A DNA stretch of 64,000 nucleotides from Paracoccus albus (GTDB lineage: Bacteria; Pseudomonadota; Alphaproteobacteria; Rhodobacterales; Rhodobacteraceae): assembly GCF_027913035.1 (NCBI RefSeq), contig NZ_CP115775.1, positions 2,192,501 to 2,256,500 of the forward strand, given 5' to 3'. Position numbers and translations under genes: made by a program. The notes below the pieces were generated by a model. That model was given only the letters and a program-made list of their open reading frames with translations, did no database searches and had not been told where the DNA came from. Below are positions 44,607 to 54,501 of the stretch, one piece after another. Each line of letters begins with the position of its first letter. Position 1 is the stretch's first letter.

Positions 44607-45920
44607 TCATGCCGAACCCACCCGGTTCAGGCCCTCAAGCCGGGCTGCGACAGATTGGCCATGCGCCTGCAACCCCTCGGATTGGGCCAGACGCACCGCT
44701 GCCGGACCGATTGCCGCCAACGCGTCGGGCGAGAGCCGCGCCATCGTGGTCCGTTTCAGGAAATCACTGACCGACAGTCCCGAGGAAAACCGGGCAGAAC
44801 GCGCCGTCGGCAAAACATGGTTCGGCCCGCTGACATAGTCACCGACAGCCTCGGGTGTATAGGCCCCCAGGAAGATCGCGCCGGCATGACGCGTCTTTTC
44901 GGCCAGACGCTCCGGCTCTGCCACGCAAAGTTCAAGATGCTCTGGCGCGATCCGGTCTGACAGAATTGCAGCCTCGTCCAAGTCGCGGGTCACGATGATC
45001 GTGCCGTAATCGCGCCAGCTTGCGCCCGCAATTTCTGCCCGTTCAAGTTTCGGAATAAGTCCGGCAACGGCATCTTCGACCGCGCGCGCCATGCCTGCGT
45101 CCGGCGTGATCAGAATGGACTGGGCATCGGCGTCATGTTCGGCCTGGGCCATCAGATCAAGGGCAAGCCAGTCAGGGTTCTGATCGGCATCGGCAATGAC
45201 GAGAACTTCCGACGGACCGGCGATCATGTCGATTCCCACCTTGCCAAACACCTGCCGCTTTGCAGCCGCGACATAGGCATTTCCCGGCCCGGTAATCTTA
45301 TCGACCGGGCGGATGGTTTCCGTTCCATACGCCATCGCCGCAATCGCCTGGGCCCCGCCAATGCGGTAGACCTCGTCAACACCGGCAAGCTTGCAGGCCA
45401 GAAGCACCAGCGGATTTATGACCCCATCGGGTGTCGGTACGCAGACGATCAGCCGCTCGACACCGGCGACCCGAGCAGGCACCGCATTCATCAACACCGA
45501 GGACGGATAGCTCGCCTGCCCGCCGGGCACATACAGGCCCGCTGCGGAAACAGCCGTCCACCGCCAGCCAAGCGTCGCACCGGCGTCATCCGTCCAGCTT
45601 TCATCTGCGGGCATCTGCCGCGCGTGATAGGCACGGATACGCTCTGCCGCGAGTTCGAGCGCATCCCGATCCTCTGCAGGGACTTTTGCCACTTCGCGAT
45701 CAATCTCGTCCGCGGAAACCCGCAGCGCCGCCGCATCCAGCGTCAGCCTGTCGAAGCGCGCCGTATAGTCGATCAGGGCCGCATCGCCACGCTGGCGCAC
45801 ATCCGCGATGATTGCCGCGACCACACCGCCGACATCGGCCGAATCCTCGCGCTTGGCCGCCAGTATTTCGTTGAAACGGCTTTCAAAATCGGAATCGGTG
45901 GTGTTCAGGGTGACGGGCAT
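44607..45920 (-). CDS. hisD: Histidinol dehydrogenase
   Basis: Last two steps of histidine synthesis, using NAD+ and zinc. The 437 residues include GGQASYPSSVLMNAVPARVA, KITGPGNAYVAAAKRQVFG, IDMIAGPSEVLVIAD and the HVLPTARSARFSSGLSV region with the catalytic and zinc-binding His. AAGGAGG precedes the ATG. No other his genes are in the window. Confidence 0.97.
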   Translation of the reverse strand: MPVTLNTTDSDFESRFNEILAAKREDSADVGGVVAAIIADVRQRGDAALIDYTARFDRLTLDAAALRVSADEIDREVAKVPAEDRDALELAAERIRAYHARQMPADESWTDDAGATLGWRWTAVSAAGLYVPGGQASYPSSVLMNAVPARVAGVERLIVCVPTPDGVINPLVLLACKLAGVDEVYRIGGAQAIAAMAYGTETIRPVDKITGPGNAYVAAAKRQVFGKVGIDMIAGPSEVLVIADADQNPDWLALDLMAQAEHDADAQSILITPDAGMARAVEDAVAGLIPKLERAEIAGASWRDYGTIIVTRDLDEAAILSDRIAPEHLELCVAEPERLAEKTRHAGAIFLGAYTPEAVGDYVSGPNHVLPTARSARFSSGLSVSDFLKRTTMARLSPDALAAIGPAAVRLAQSEGLQAHGQSVAARLEGLNRVGSA

Positions 45921-45968
45921 CGGCGGTTCCTCCTTGCGGGATGTCCTTAGCCGGACGACATGCGACGC

Positions 45969-46502
45969 TCAAGCAAAGAGAGCACGCAGTCTTGCCGAAA
46001 GCGGCGGGCGGAGCATTCGGCGCATTTCGATTTCCCAATTTCCGCGACCATTCAGCATGGGCGGACCGCCCGTCTCGACAAAGCCGGCGCGACGATAAAG
46101 GATCTGCGCGGCCTCATTGTTCTGCCCGACATGCAGGCCCATACGGGTCATACCCGCCTCTGCCGCCCGTTCGGCCAGCCGTGCGAAAATGGCATCGCCC
46201 AGACCTTTGCCCCGCATTTCTGGTGCGACATAGACGGACATGACCCATGCCAGATCAGGCTCTGCGGATGATATGTCGCGCTCCCAGCTTGCCACGGCAC
46301 GAGGAGAGCCGGGTGACGGGCCCGCCGCCCACATTTCGCAACCGCTCAGCCTTTGGGCAAAATCCGCAAGAGGCCGCTCCTCCCAATCGTCAAAGCTGGA
46401 CCCGAAAGCGTCTGGCGCCGTTCGCAGCGCCTCAAGACGGATCTCGCGCCATTCCTGCGCACGATCGGGCGTAAGTTGCCACAGCTGAAAATCGCGCGTC
46501 AC
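45969..46502 (-). CDS. GNAT-family N-acetyltransferase
   Basis: The 177-residue protein has the GNAT core: strand SVYVAPEMRGKGLGDAIFARL, containing the acetyl-CoA loop (R-G-K-G-L-G), followed by GMTRMGLHVGQNNEAAQILYRRAGF. The substrate is unknown. The start overlaps the DUF2948 stop by four bases. It is inserted into the otherwise conserved murA-DUF2948-hisD order. Confidence 0.9.
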   Translation of the reverse strand: MTRDFQLWQLTPDRAQEWREIRLEALRTAPDAFGSSFDDWEERPLADFAQRLSGCEMWAAGPSPGSPRAVASWERDISSAEPDLAWVMSVYVAPEMRGKGLGDAIFARLAERAAEAGMTRMGLHVGQNNEAAQILYRRAGFVETGGPPMLNGRGNWEIEMRRMLRPPLSARLRALFA

Positions 46503-46978
46503 GCGTCGTCGTGCTGCGGTTTATGTCCGGAGTTCGCGACATAGGGACGGCTGACATCGCGCAGATCGATCGAAATACACTCTACATCCGCGGCAATGGT
46601 CCCATCGCCTGCGAATTCCAACAGCAGGCGACCCGTGCCATCCTCTCCGGCTTCCCAGCCGAGAGCCAGCAGCGAAAGCACCTCATTCGGGTCGTCGCGC
46701 TTGATACCATCGCTGCGCAGGCCCGTGATGTCGGACACGACCAGCAATGCACGAACCCGCTCAAAATCACGCCCCTCACGCTCTGCCGCTTCTGCATCTT
46801 CCCAGCGGAAACGATTGATCAGCAATGCCAGCTGGCGACGGCCGCGATCGAATGTCAGGTCCGCGCCTGTCAGCACAGCATCCTGCACCAGCATGGACAA
46901 CACCGACAGATCCTCTGCCCCCTCTGCGCGCAGCATCAAGGGACCGGGCTCGACATCGTGGAAACTCGCGTCACTCAT
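46499..46978 (-). CDS. DUF2948-family protein
   Basis: The 159-residue protein has the pattern of DUF2948: [20 protein letters not shown] followed by INRFRWED and a C-terminal [14 protein letters not shown]. The family is restricted mainly to alphaproteobacteria and has no assigned function; it typically lies between murA and hisD, as here. Its start overlaps the murA stop by eight bases. Confidence 0.9.
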   Translation of the reverse strand: MSDASFHDVEPGPLMLRAEGAEDLSVLSMLVQDAVLTGADLTFDRGRRQLALLINRFRWEDAEAAEREGRDFERVRALLVVSDITGLRSDGIKRDDPNEVLSLLALGWEAGEDGTGRLLLEFAGDGTIAADVECISIDLRDVSRPYVANSGHKPQHDDA

Positions 46979-48251
46979 CGGGATGCGCCTCCTTGACGCG
47001 TTTCAGGTCTGCGCCCACGCCGCGCAATTTGCGTACGACACGTTCATAGCCACGATCAAGATGGTAGACGCGGCTTATAACTGTTTCACCTTCGGCGGCG
47101 AGGCCCGCCAGAATAAGGCTGATCGAAGCGCGCAGATCGGTCGCCATGACTGGCGCACCGCGCAGCTTCTCCACGCCGGTAACCGTTGCATGCCCGCCAT
47201 GCACATCTATCTTGGCTCCCATCCGCATCAATTCGGGCGCGTGCATGAAACGGTTTTCAAATATCGTCTCTTCCAGCACCGATGTACCCTCGGCTGTGCA
47301 CATCAGGGCCATCATTTGCGCCTGAAGGTCGGTCGGAAAACCGGGGAAAACCTCTGTTTTCACGTCGACTGCGCGGATGCGACCATTCTTGCGGGCGACC
47401 TTGAGGCCGCGATTGGTCTGCTCGACCGAGATCCCGGCTTCGTCCAGCTTGTCGCAGAAGGCTTCGATCAGGTCGACGCGACCACCGATCAGTTCTACCT
47501 CTCCGCCGGCGATGGCAGGCGCAATCATATAGGTCCCCAATTCGATGCGATCGACAACGACCGGGTGGGTGGTACCGTGCAACTTATCAACGCCCTGAAT
47601 GGTGATCGTGCCGGTGCCCTCGCCTTCAATCTGCGCACCCATTGCGCGCAGGCATTTGACCAGATCGACGATCTCAGGCTCTCGCGCGGCGTTTTTCAGT
47701 ACAGTGGTTCCCTTGGCCAGCGTCGCTGCCATGACAATGTTTTCCGTTGCACCGACCGAAGCAAAGCTTTGTTCGATGACCGCGCCCTTCAGCCCGCCCG
47801 GAACCTCGGCGTGAAGATAGCCTTCTTTCAGTTCGATCTGCGCCCCCATCGCCTCCAGGCCCGAGATATGCAGATCCATCGGCCGCGCACCAATGGCGCA
47901 GCCGCCGGGAAGCGACACAACGGCCTTGCCAGCACGCGCCAGCAGAGGACCAAGCACAAGGTTGGATGCCCGCATCTTGCGCACGATATCGTAATCGGCA
48001 GTCAGATTGTTCAGATCATGGCTGGACAGCGAAAGCACCTTGCCATCCTGCATCGAGGTAAACTCTGCCCCCAGCGATTGCAGCAGCTCGGCCATGGTGC
48101 GGATATCCGACAGGCGCGGCGCATTGGTCAGCGTCAGCGGCTCATCGGTCAGAAGCGTCGCGGGCATGAGCGTCAGGCACGCGTTCTTTGCCCCGGCGAT
48201 CGGAATCTCGCCGTGAAGCTCTCCACCGCCCTGCACGATGATCTGATCCAT
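46971..48251 (-). CDS. murA: UDP-N-acetylglucosamine 1-carboxyvinyltransferase
   Basis: First committed step of peptidoglycan synthesis, transferring enolpyruvate to UDP-GlcNAc. The 426 residues include [20 protein letters not shown], the fosfomycin-target Cys in [15 protein letters not shown] near residue 115, and the closing [20 protein letters not shown]. The ATG shares its first base with the stop of the 56-residue gene upstream, which implies coupled translation. Confidence 0.97.
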   Translation of the reverse strand: MDQIIVQGGGELHGEIPIAGAKNACLTLMPATLLTDEPLTLTNAPRLSDIRTMAELLQSLGAEFTSMQDGKVLSLSSHDLNNLTADYDIVRKMRASNLVLGPLLARAGKAVVSLPGGCAIGARPMDLHISGLEAMGAQIELKEGYLHAEVPGGLKGAVIEQSFASVGATENIVMAATLAKGTTVLKNAAREPEIVDLVKCLRAMGAQIEGEGTGTITIQGVDKLHGTTHPVVVDRIELGTYMIAPAIAGGEVELIGGRVDLIEAFCDKLDEAGISVEQTNRGLKVARKNGRIRAVDVKTEVFPGFPTDLQAQMMALMCTAEGTSVLEETIFENRFMHAPELMRMGAKIDVHGGHATVTGVEKLRGAPVMATDLRASISLILAGLAAEGETVISRVYHLDRGYERVVRKLRGVGADLKRVKEAHPDE

Positions 48252-48421
48252 TATTCCTCGCTTTCCGGGGCGTTGTCCTGCGACCTGTCGCCCTCTTGCT
48301 GCTCATCCTTATGGGCGCGCGCCCTTGCCTGCGCCTTGCGCCGGACGAGATTTGCCCTCAACGCGGCGCCAAGCCTGTCATCACGGGAGGCGGTGTCGCC
48401 GGATTTGCGCGTCTTTGTCAT
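48251..48421 (-). CDS. Small basic protein encoded directly before murA
   Basis: A 56-residue reading frame starting [20 protein letters not shown], with a basic middle ([17 protein letters not shown]) and an acidic end (APESEE). Its TAA overlaps the murA ATG (TAATG). From memory a small protein of this kind precedes murA in many Rhodobacterales. The function is unknown; charge distribution suggests a nucleic-acid or ribosome contact, which is speculation. Confidence 0.7.
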   Translation of the reverse strand: MTKTRKSGDTASRDDRLGAALRANLVRRKAQARARAHKDEQQEGDRSQDNAPESEE

Positions 48422-48453
48422 TGGGTTCTGTTAACGCTTTGCCCGTGGAACGT

Positions 48454-49194
48454 CTAGCGTCGGGTGAGTTGGCGCAGGATCCCATGCAATACCTGAACAT
48501 CGGCCCGTGTCAGCGCCATGCGCGACCAAAGGTTGCGCAGGTTCAGCTTCATCGGCGGGGCCTTTTGTTCCGGGAAGAAATAGCCTGCCTCATCCAGCTT
48601 TGCTTCATAGTGATCGGCCAGCTTTTCGATTTCGATCCGGTCGGCAGGCACCTCTCCGGCAGGGCGGCGGTTCGTGGGCATGGGCTGTGCTGGCAGACGT
48701 TCATGCGACCATTCATAGCCCATCAGCAGAACCGCCTGCCCCAGATTGAGCGACGGAAAATCTGGATTGACCGGCACGGTCAGGATCGCATTGGCGCGGG
48801 CAATGTCGTCATTTTCCAGTCCGGCGCGTTCAGGGCCGAAGATGAAAGCCACCCGTCCGCCCCCGGCTATTTCCTGCCTTGCATGTGCGGACGCCGTAGC
48901 CGGAGAGAATACGGGCTTGGTCAGTTCCCGGCCCCGCGCGGTCGTGGCGAAGGCATAGGTGATCCCCTCCATCGCTTCGGCAAGCGTTGGGTATACCCGC
49001 GCCCGATCCAGCACTTTGCCTGCGGCACCTGACGCCATCGCAACAGCACGCGGGTTCGGCCATCCGTCGCGTGGATCAACGATGCGCATTTCGGTCAGCC
49101 CGAAATTCAGCATCGCGCGCGCCGCCGCGCCGATATTCTCGCCCATCTGGGGGCGGGTCAGAATGATGACGGGTTGGGGTGCGCTTTGTGACAT
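48454..49194 (-). CDS. trmJ: tRNA (cytidine/uridine-2'-O-)-methyltransferase TrmJ
   Basis: SPOUT-family enzyme. The 246-residue protein has the N-terminal IILTRPQMGENIGAAARAML, VAFIFGPERAGLENDDIARA and the knot-forming SLNLGQAVLLMGYEW, as in TrmJ, which methylates the ribose at position 32 of tRNAs. ATG 49194 starts the conserved part. It is 32 bases upstream of nothing else on its strand and divergent from thiE. Confidence 0.9.
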   Translation of the reverse strand: MSQSAPQPVIILTRPQMGENIGAAARAMLNFGLTEMRIVDPRDGWPNPRAVAMASGAAGKVLDRARVYPTLAEAMEGITYAFATTARGRELTKPVFSPATASAHARQEIAGGGRVAFIFGPERAGLENDDIARANAILTVPVNPDFPSLNLGQAVLLMGYEWSHERLPAQPMPTNRRPAGEVPADRIEIEKLADHYEAKLDEAGYFFPEQKAPPMKLNLRNLWSRMALTRADVQVLHGILRQLTRR

Positions 49195-49283
49195 GACGCG
49201 CCTGTTAGCCCTGCGCGACGATGCCCGCAAGCTCTGGCGCGGGGGGGGATGCGCTGATATGGCATTACCAAAAGGGATACGCG

Positions 49284-49907
49284 ATGAATGACTCGTCTGA
49301 GGCGCCAACCGCGCCGCAATTGTACTTGATTACCCCTGTCGGCGCAGAGCCGAGTGCGGTGAATCCGATGCTGGCCGAGATCATCGAACGCTTTGACGTC
49401 GCCTGCATCCGCATTCCCGGCGCCGGCGATGCCGCTCAACTCGGCCGTATGGCCGACACTGTGCGCGAGATTGCGCATTCCAATGACGTCGCGGTGGTGA
49501 TCGAAGAGCATGTGCAGATCGCGCAGCAGCATGGGCTGGATGGCGTGCACCTTCTGAAATCCGGTGGCAAACATATTCGCGCTGCGCGAAGCGAGCTTGG
49601 GGCAGATGCAATCGTGGGCGCCTTTTGCGGGGTGTCTCGGCATGATGGTATGATCGCGGCAGAGGCCGGTGCCGATTACGTCAGCTTTGGTCCTGTCCGC
49701 ACGACCGGGCTGGGATCAGGCGAACTGGCCGATCCAGAGCTTTTTGCCTGGTGGTCCGAAATGATCGAGGTTCCGATCGTCGCTGAAGGCGGGCTGGACG
49801 CAGCCATGATCGGAAAGCTCGCGCCAATCACCGACTTTTTTGCCATTGGAAGCGAGATCTGGTCTGCTGACAGCCCGGCAACGACCCTCTCTCACCTTTG
49901 GCGCTAG
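49284..49907 (+). CDS. Thiamine phosphate synthase-like protein (ThiE/TenI family)
   Basis: The 207-residue TIM-barrel protein contains QHGLDGVHLLKSGG, the phosphate-binding region GADYVSFGPVRTTGLGS, and PIVAEGGLDAAMIGKL at the end. The fold is that of ThiE, which joins the pyrimidine and thiazole moieties of thiamine, or of the TenI aminotransferase-like relative. Without other thi genes nearby the exact reaction is uncertain. The ATG follows AAAGGG. Confidence 0.85.
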   Translation: MNDSSEAPTAPQLYLITPVGAEPSAVNPMLAEIIERFDVACIRIPGAGDAAQLGRMADTVREIAHSNDVAVVIEEHVQIAQQHGLDGVHLLKSGGKHIRAARSELGADAIVGAFCGVSRHDGMIAAEAGADYVSFGPVRTTGLGSGELADPELFAWWSEMIEVPIVAEGGLDAAMIGKLAPITDFFAIGSEIWSADSPATTLSHLWR

Positions 49908-49928
49908 GGTTTTAGGGCGATCAAAAAG

Positions 49929-49952
49929 AAAGGGGGCCGCGCGGCCCCCTTT
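49929..49952. terminator. Bidirectional terminator between thiE-like gene and aroG
   Basis: A perfect 10-bp stem AAAGGGGGCC/GGCCCCCTTT with loop GCGC sits between convergent genes and has A-rich and T-rich flanks, so it can act in both directions. Confidence 0.85.
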
Positions 49953-49982
49953 CGGGTTCTGACACTGCGCTTGCGTAAAGCC

Positions 49983-51389
49983 TCAGCTTGCGGCGGCCTG
50001 CGGAGACGCATCGGAGATGCGGCGCGCGCGCAGTTCTTCTGCAACAAGGAATGCGAGCTCCAGCGACTGGCTGGCGTTCAGCCGCGGATCACAAGCCGTG
50101 TGGTAGCGATCAGAAAGATCCTCATCGGTCACGGCGCGAACACCACCCGTGCATTCGGTCACGTCTTTGCCGGTCATCTCGAAATGCACGCCGCCGGGAA
50201 TCGTGCCCTCGGCCTTGTGCACACCAAAGAACTCGCGCACTTCGTGCAGGATCGAATCGAACTGGCGGGTCTTGTAGCCGGTCGATGATTTGATCACGTT
50301 TCCATGCATCGGGTCGCACGACCAGACGACATTCGCGCCCTCTTCCTGAACGGCTTTAATAAGCCGTGGCAGATGATCGCCAACCTTGCCCGCACCGAAA
50401 CGGGCGATGAGCGTCAGACGCCCCGCCTCATTCGCCGGGTTCAGTTTTTCCATCAGGACTTTCAGATCGTCTTCGGTCGTCGTCGGGCCGCATTTCAGGC
50501 CGATCGGGTTCTGTACACCACGACAGAATTCGACATGCGCACCGTCGGGCTGGCGCGTACGATCACCGATCCAGATCATATGACCCGAGCCCGCCACCGG
50601 CAGCCCGGTCGTGGTATCCACCCGCGCCAATGCCTCTTCATATTCCAGCAGCAGCGCCTCATGGCTGGTGTAAAACTCCACCTGACCGAGTTCCGGCGCA
50701 ATCTCTGCGGTGACGCCCGCCGCCTGCATGAATGCCATCGCATCGCTGATCCGGTCGGCAATCGCGCGGTAACGCTCTGCCTCGGGGCCGGAAGTGAAGT
50801 CGGCAATCCAGCTTTGGACACGGTGGATATCGGCATAGCCCCCGGTCGAAAATGCGCGCAGCAGGTTCAGCGAGGCCGCAGCCTGCGTATATGCAGACAG
50901 CATCCGCTGAGGGTCCGGAACGCGGGCGGCCGAGGTAAAATCAAACCCATTGATAATGTCGCCGCGATAGCTGGGCAGTTCCACCCCATCCACCGTCTCT
51001 GTCGGGGCAGAGCGCGGCTTGGCGAACTGTCCGGCCATGCGCCCGACCTTCACCACCGGAAGTTGCGCCCCCCATGTGAGCACAACGGCCATTTGCAGCA
51101 TGACCTTGAAGGTATCGCGAATGTTGTCGGCGCTGAATTCGCCGAAGCTTTCAGCGCAGTCGCCGCCCTGAAGCAGGAATGCCTTGCCCTGTGCGACATC
51201 GGCCAAATGAGCACGCAATTTACGCGCCTCACCCGCAAAGACGAGCGGCGGGTACTTCCCAAGCTGCGCCTCAACTGCGCCAAGCGCTTCGGCGTCGGGA
51301 TAATCCGGCATCTGAACGCGGGGATAGGCACGCCAGCCGGCCTTTTCCCAGTTGCGGGCGGCGGTATTTGGGCGCTGTTCCTGCGTCAT
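49983..51389 (-). CDS. aroG: Class II 3-deoxy-7-phosphoheptulonate synthase
   Basis: First step of the shikimate pathway (PEP + erythrose-4-P to DAHP). The 468-residue protein is of the plant-like class [45 protein letters not shown] ([17 protein letters not shown]) and [23 protein letters not shown] 51389 follows AAGGAG; a GTG three codons upstream is less likely. It is divergent from the livJ-like gene. Confidence 0.96.
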   Translation of the reverse strand: MTQEQRPNTAARNWEKAGWRAYPRVQMPDYPDAEALGAVEAQLGKYPPLVFAGEARKLRAHLADVAQGKAFLLQGGDCAESFGEFSADNIRDTFKVMLQMAVVLTWGAQLPVVKVGRMAGQFAKPRSAPTETVDGVELPSYRGDIINGFDFTSAARVPDPQRMLSAYTQAAASLNLLRAFSTGGYADIHRVQSWIADFTSGPEAERYRAIADRISDAMAFMQAAGVTAEIAPELGQVEFYTSHEALLLEYEEALARVDTTTGLPVAGSGHMIWIGDRTRQPDGAHVEFCRGVQNPIGLKCGPTTTEDDLKVLMEKLNPANEAGRLTLIARFGAGKVGDHLPRLIKAVQEEGANVVWSCDPMHGNVIKSSTGYKTRQFDSILHEVREFFGVHKAEGTIPGGVHFEMTGKDVTECTGGVRAVTDEDLSDRYHTACDPRLNASQSLELAFLVAEELRARRISDASPQAAAS

Positions 51390-51480
51390 GTCGGACACTC
51401 CTTAATGTTACCACAACGCTTATAGATGCACCTCAGGGGAAGTAAAAGACCGCCGTCTTGCATGAATTGTCATGAAACAA

Positions 51481-51492
51481 CAGCAATTGCTG
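51481..51492 (+). promoter_or_regulatory. 12-bp palindrome upstream of the livJ-type gene
   Basis: CAGCAATTGCTG, a perfect palindrome, lies about 90 bases before the binding-protein start in the 191-base divergent region with aroG. It resembles part of an Lrp-like site, but a single 12-base palindrome is weak evidence. Confidence 0.3.
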
Positions 51493-51580
51493 GATGCATT
51501 CGGGCGACAATGAACTTTACATTCACGGGGCTGCACCGATAACGTGCGTGGCATCAACAAGACCAACAGGGGTTTAAAAA

Positions 51581-52762
51581 ATGAAAAATATGCTTCTCGC
51601 GACTGCCGCCACCGCATTGTTTGCCGGGGCCGCTGGCGCCGAAGAGGTGAAGCTGGGTCTGCATCTGGGCTTCACCGGTCCGCTGGAATCCATGGCACCC
51701 GATATCGCTGCCGGCGGTGAGGCCGCGGCCAAGGAAGTCAGCGAATCCGGTAACTTCCTTGATGGCTCTACCGTCGTCACTTCGCGGTCGGACACCACCT
51801 GCATCGACGCTGCGGCCAGCGTCGCCGCGGCAGAGCGTCAGGTTGCCGAAGGTGCCAAGGTGATGGTCGGCGGACAATGTTCGGGCGAAACAATCGCCAC
51901 TCTTGAAAGAGTTGCGATTCCGAACGGCGTGATGATGATTTCGCCCTCGGCAACTTCGCCGGCACTGTCGACGATCGAGGATAACGGTCTGTTTTTCCGC
52001 ACGGCGCCTTCTGACGCCCGTCAGGGTGAAGTGATCGCTCAACTGCTGAATGAAAAAGGCGTCGAATCGATTGCCATCACCTATACCAACAACGACTACG
52101 GTAAAGGTCTCGCCGACAGCATTCAGGCCGCATATGAAGGGCTGGGCGGTTCTGTCACGACCTCTGCCGCACATGACGATGGCAAGGCCGACTACTCTGC
52201 CGAAGTCGCGGCACTGGCCGCTGCGGGTGGTGATGCGCTTGTCGTCGCAGGTTACGTGGATCAGGGCGGTTCGGGCGTGACCCGCGGCGCTCTCGACACC
52301 GGCGCTTTCGACATGTTCGTCTTCCCTGACGGCATGGTGAGCGACTCGCTGACCGAGCGCTTCGGTTCGGAAATCGACGGCTCCATCGGGATCAACCCGG
52401 CCGCTGATGGCGATGGCCCGGCACGCTTTGCAGAAGTCGCAGAAGCGAACGGTTTCACCCCGACGAGCGCCTATGCAGCCGAAGCTTATGATGCCGCAGC
52501 GCTGATCCTGCTGTCCATGCAGGCCGCCGGTTCGTCCGATCCGAACGAGGCGAAGGCGCATGTCATGGACGTCGCCAACGCACCGGGTGAGCAGATCCTG
52601 CCTGGCGACCTAGCCAAAGGCCTGGAACTGCTGGCCGCTGGTGAAGACATCGACTATGTCGGCGCATCCTCGGTCGAAATGGTAGAGCCGGGCGAAACCG
52701 CAGGCTCCTATCGCGAAACAACCATCACCGATGGTGAACTGGAAGTCGTAGGCTTCCACTGA
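51581..52762 (+). CDS. Branched-chain amino acid ABC transporter substrate-binding protein (LivJ/K type)
   Basis: The 393-residue periplasmic receptor has a signal peptide (MLLATAATALFAGAAGA) and then KLGLHLGFTGPLESMAPDI, SRSDTTCIDAAASVAAAE with a conserved Cys pair, and GGQCSGETIATLERVAIPN, as in LivJ-like proteins. It captures a branched-chain amino acid or a related ligand for the LivGFHM transporter encoded downstream. A terminator separates the two. Confidence 0.94.
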   Translation: MKNMLLATAATALFAGAAGAEEVKLGLHLGFTGPLESMAPDIAAGGEAAAKEVSESGNFLDGSTVVTSRSDTTCIDAAASVAAAERQVAEGAKVMVGGQCSGETIATLERVAIPNGVMMISPSATSPALSTIEDNGLFFRTAPSDARQGEVIAQLLNEKGVESIAITYTNNDYGKGLADSIQAAYEGLGGSVTTSAAHDDGKADYSAEVAALAAAGGDALVVAGYVDQGGSGVTRGALDTGAFDMFVFPDGMVSDSLTERFGSEIDGSIGINPAADGDGPARFAEVAEANGFTPTSAYAAEAYDAAALILLSMQAAGSSDPNEAKAHVMDVANAPGEQILPGDLAKGLELLAAGEDIDYVGASSVEMVEPGETAGSYRETTITDGELEVVGFH

Positions 52763-52780
52763 TCGCCCCAAAGCAATTAC

Positions 52781-52809
52781 GGCCCGGCGCAACCTGCGCC
52801 GGGCCTTTT
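52781..52809 (+). terminator. Terminator between the binding protein gene and livG
   Basis: A perfect 11-bp stem (52781-52791 with 52795-52805, loop ACC) followed by TTTT. It lies 19 bases behind the binding-protein stop and would keep the receptor transcript in excess over the permease genes. Confidence 0.85.
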
Positions 52810-52840
52810 GCAATGGAAAAAAGCGCTAAAACAGAATAGA

Positions 52841-52853
52841 CTTAATAATTAAG
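52841..52853 (+). promoter_or_regulatory. Palindrome and flanking AAGCGCT repeats before livG
   Basis: CTTAATAATTAAG is a 13-base palindrome in the gap between the terminator and livG. AAGCGCT occurs at 52821 and again at 52851, exactly 30 bases apart. The region probably holds a separate promoter for livGF and the genes behind them. Confidence 0.4.
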
Positions 52854-52893
52854 CGCTTGGCATTGATACATCATCTTACGCGACGGGGATGTA

Positions 52894-53676
52894 ATGATCC
52901 GGGTTGAAAACCTGCATAAGAAATTCGGTGGATTTTCCGCCGTTGATGGCGCTGACCTGACCATCGAAACCGGTTCGATTACCGGGTTGATCGGTCCGAA
53001 CGGTGCCGGAAAGTCCACCCTTTTCAACGTGATTGCTGGTGTCCACGCACCGACCGAAGGCCGGGTGATCATGGATGGAGAGGACATAACCGGACTGCCA
53101 CCGCATGAGCTTTTCCACAAGGGTCTGCTGCGGACCTTCCAGCTCGCGCATGAGTTCGCATCCATGACGGTGCGCGAGAATCTGATGATGGTTCCCGCTG
53201 CCCAGACGGGCGAGCGACTGCTTAGCACATGGTTCGCGCGCGGTGCGATCCGCCGCGAAGAAGAGGCGCTGCGTGCAAAAGCGGACGAGGTGTTGGAGTT
53301 CCTGACCATCAGCCATGTCGCCGACGAAAAGGCCGGCAACCTCTCCGGCGGGCAGAAAAAGCTGCTGGAACTGGGCCGCACGATGATGGTCGACGCAAAG
53401 ATCGTGTTTCTGGACGAGGTCGGCGCGGGCGTGAACCGCACCTTGCTTGGAACCATCGCCGACGCGATCATCCGCCTGAATAAAGAGCGTGGATACACAT
53501 TCTGCGTCATCGAACATGACATGGATTTCATCGGCAAGCTCTGCGACCCGGTAATCGTGATGGCCGAGGGCAAGGTGCTGGCTCAGGGATCTGCAGACAG
53601 CATCATGCAGAACGAAGCCGTGATTGAAGCCTATCTGGGCCGCGGCCTGAAGAACAAGGAGATGATCGGCGCATGA
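52894..53676 (+). CDS. livG: Branched-chain amino acid ABC transporter ATP-binding protein LivG
   Basis: The 260-residue ATPase has Walker A GLIGPNGAGKSTLFNVIAG, the signature NLSGGQKKLLELGRTMM, Walker B KIVFLDEVGAGVN (Glu following the Asp) and the switch His in VIEHDMDFI. The PPHELFHKGLLRTFQ Q-loop region is typical of LivG. It overlaps livF by four bases. Confidence 0.95.
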   Translation: MIRVENLHKKFGGFSAVDGADLTIETGSITGLIGPNGAGKSTLFNVIAGVHAPTEGRVIMDGEDITGLPPHELFHKGLLRTFQLAHEFASMTVRENLMMVPAAQTGERLLSTWFARGAIRREEEALRAKADEVLEFLTISHVADEKAGNLSGGQKKLLELGRTMMVDAKIVFLDEVGAGVNRTLLGTIADAIIRLNKERGYTFCVIEHDMDFIGKLCDPVIVMAEGKVLAQGSADSIMQNEAVIEAYLGRGLKNKEMIGA

Positions 53677-54497
53677 GCGACAACGATCCCTTCGGCAACA
53701 GCCGTGATGCCTCGATCGTCAACCAGCACGGGCGTGGCGAAATCGACGGCACCCGCCGCTCTGGCCCGGTGAGAGAGGGCAAGGCGGGCGACCCCTTCCT
53801 GATCGGCGAAAATATGACAGGCGGTTACGGGAAAGGCCCGGACATCCTGCACGATTGCACAATCGCGGTCGAAAAAGGCGAAATCGCTGTGATCGTCGGC
53901 CCCAACGGGGCAGGCAAATCAACCGCGATGAAAGCCCTGTTCGGTATGCTTGACCTGCGCGAAGGCTCCGTCAGGCTGAACGGTCGCGATATTACCGCGC
54001 TGAATCCTCAGGACCGCGTCAAAGCGGGCATGGGTTTTGTGCCACAGGTGAACAACATCTTCCCGTCCATGACGGTTGAAGAGAACCTGGAGATGGGTGC
54101 GTTTATCCGCGACGACAACATCCGTGAAACAATGGATCAGGTTTACGAGCTGTTTCCGGCAGTCGCCGAGAAGCGCAGGCAGGCAGCAGGCGAACTGTCC
54201 GGTGGTCAGCGTCAGCAGGTGGCCGTCAGCCGCGCGCTGATGACCCAGCCCAGCCTTCTGATGCTGGACGAACCGACCGCCGGTGTTTCGCCCATCGTCA
54301 TGGATGAGCTGTTTGACCGGATCATCGCCATCGCACGTGGTGGTCTGCCGGTGCTGATGGTCGAACAGAATGCCAAGCAGGCGATGAACATCGCCGACAA
54401 AGCCTATGTTCTGGTGCAGGGCGCAAACGCCCATACCGGCACCGGCAAGGAGCTTATGGATAATGATGAGGTGCGCCGCACCTTCCTGGGAGGTTGA
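53673..54497 (+). CDS. livF: Branched-chain amino acid ABC transporter ATP-binding protein LivF
   Basis: The 274-residue ATPase has Walker A VGPNGAGKSTAMKALFG, the signature ELSGGQRQQVAVSRALM, Walker B LLMLDEPTAGVSP and the switch His replaced in the usual LivF way by LMVEQNAKQAM. It carries about 40 extra polar residues before the conserved ENMTGGYG start, kept in frame with the four-base overlap to livG, so the extension is probably real. Confidence 0.94.
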   Translation: MSDNDPFGNSRDASIVNQHGRGEIDGTRRSGPVREGKAGDPFLIGENMTGGYGKGPDILHDCTIAVEKGEIAVIVGPNGAGKSTAMKALFGMLDLREGSVRLNGRDITALNPQDRVKAGMGFVPQVNNIFPSMTVEENLEMGAFIRDDNIRETMDQVYELFPAVAEKRRQAAGELSGGQRQQVAVSRALMTQPSLLMLDEPTAGVSPIVMDELFDRIIAIARGGLPVLMVEQNAKQAMNIADKAYVLVQGANAHTGTGKELMDNDEVRRTFLGG

Positions 54498-54501
54498 ACC
54501 C

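Noticed and set aside
48429..48442. TGTTAACGCTTTGC near trmJ, resembling the Entner-Doudoroff operator
   Set aside because: Only the left half matches; it lies before the murA leader gene, which has no link to that pathway, so it is probably chance.
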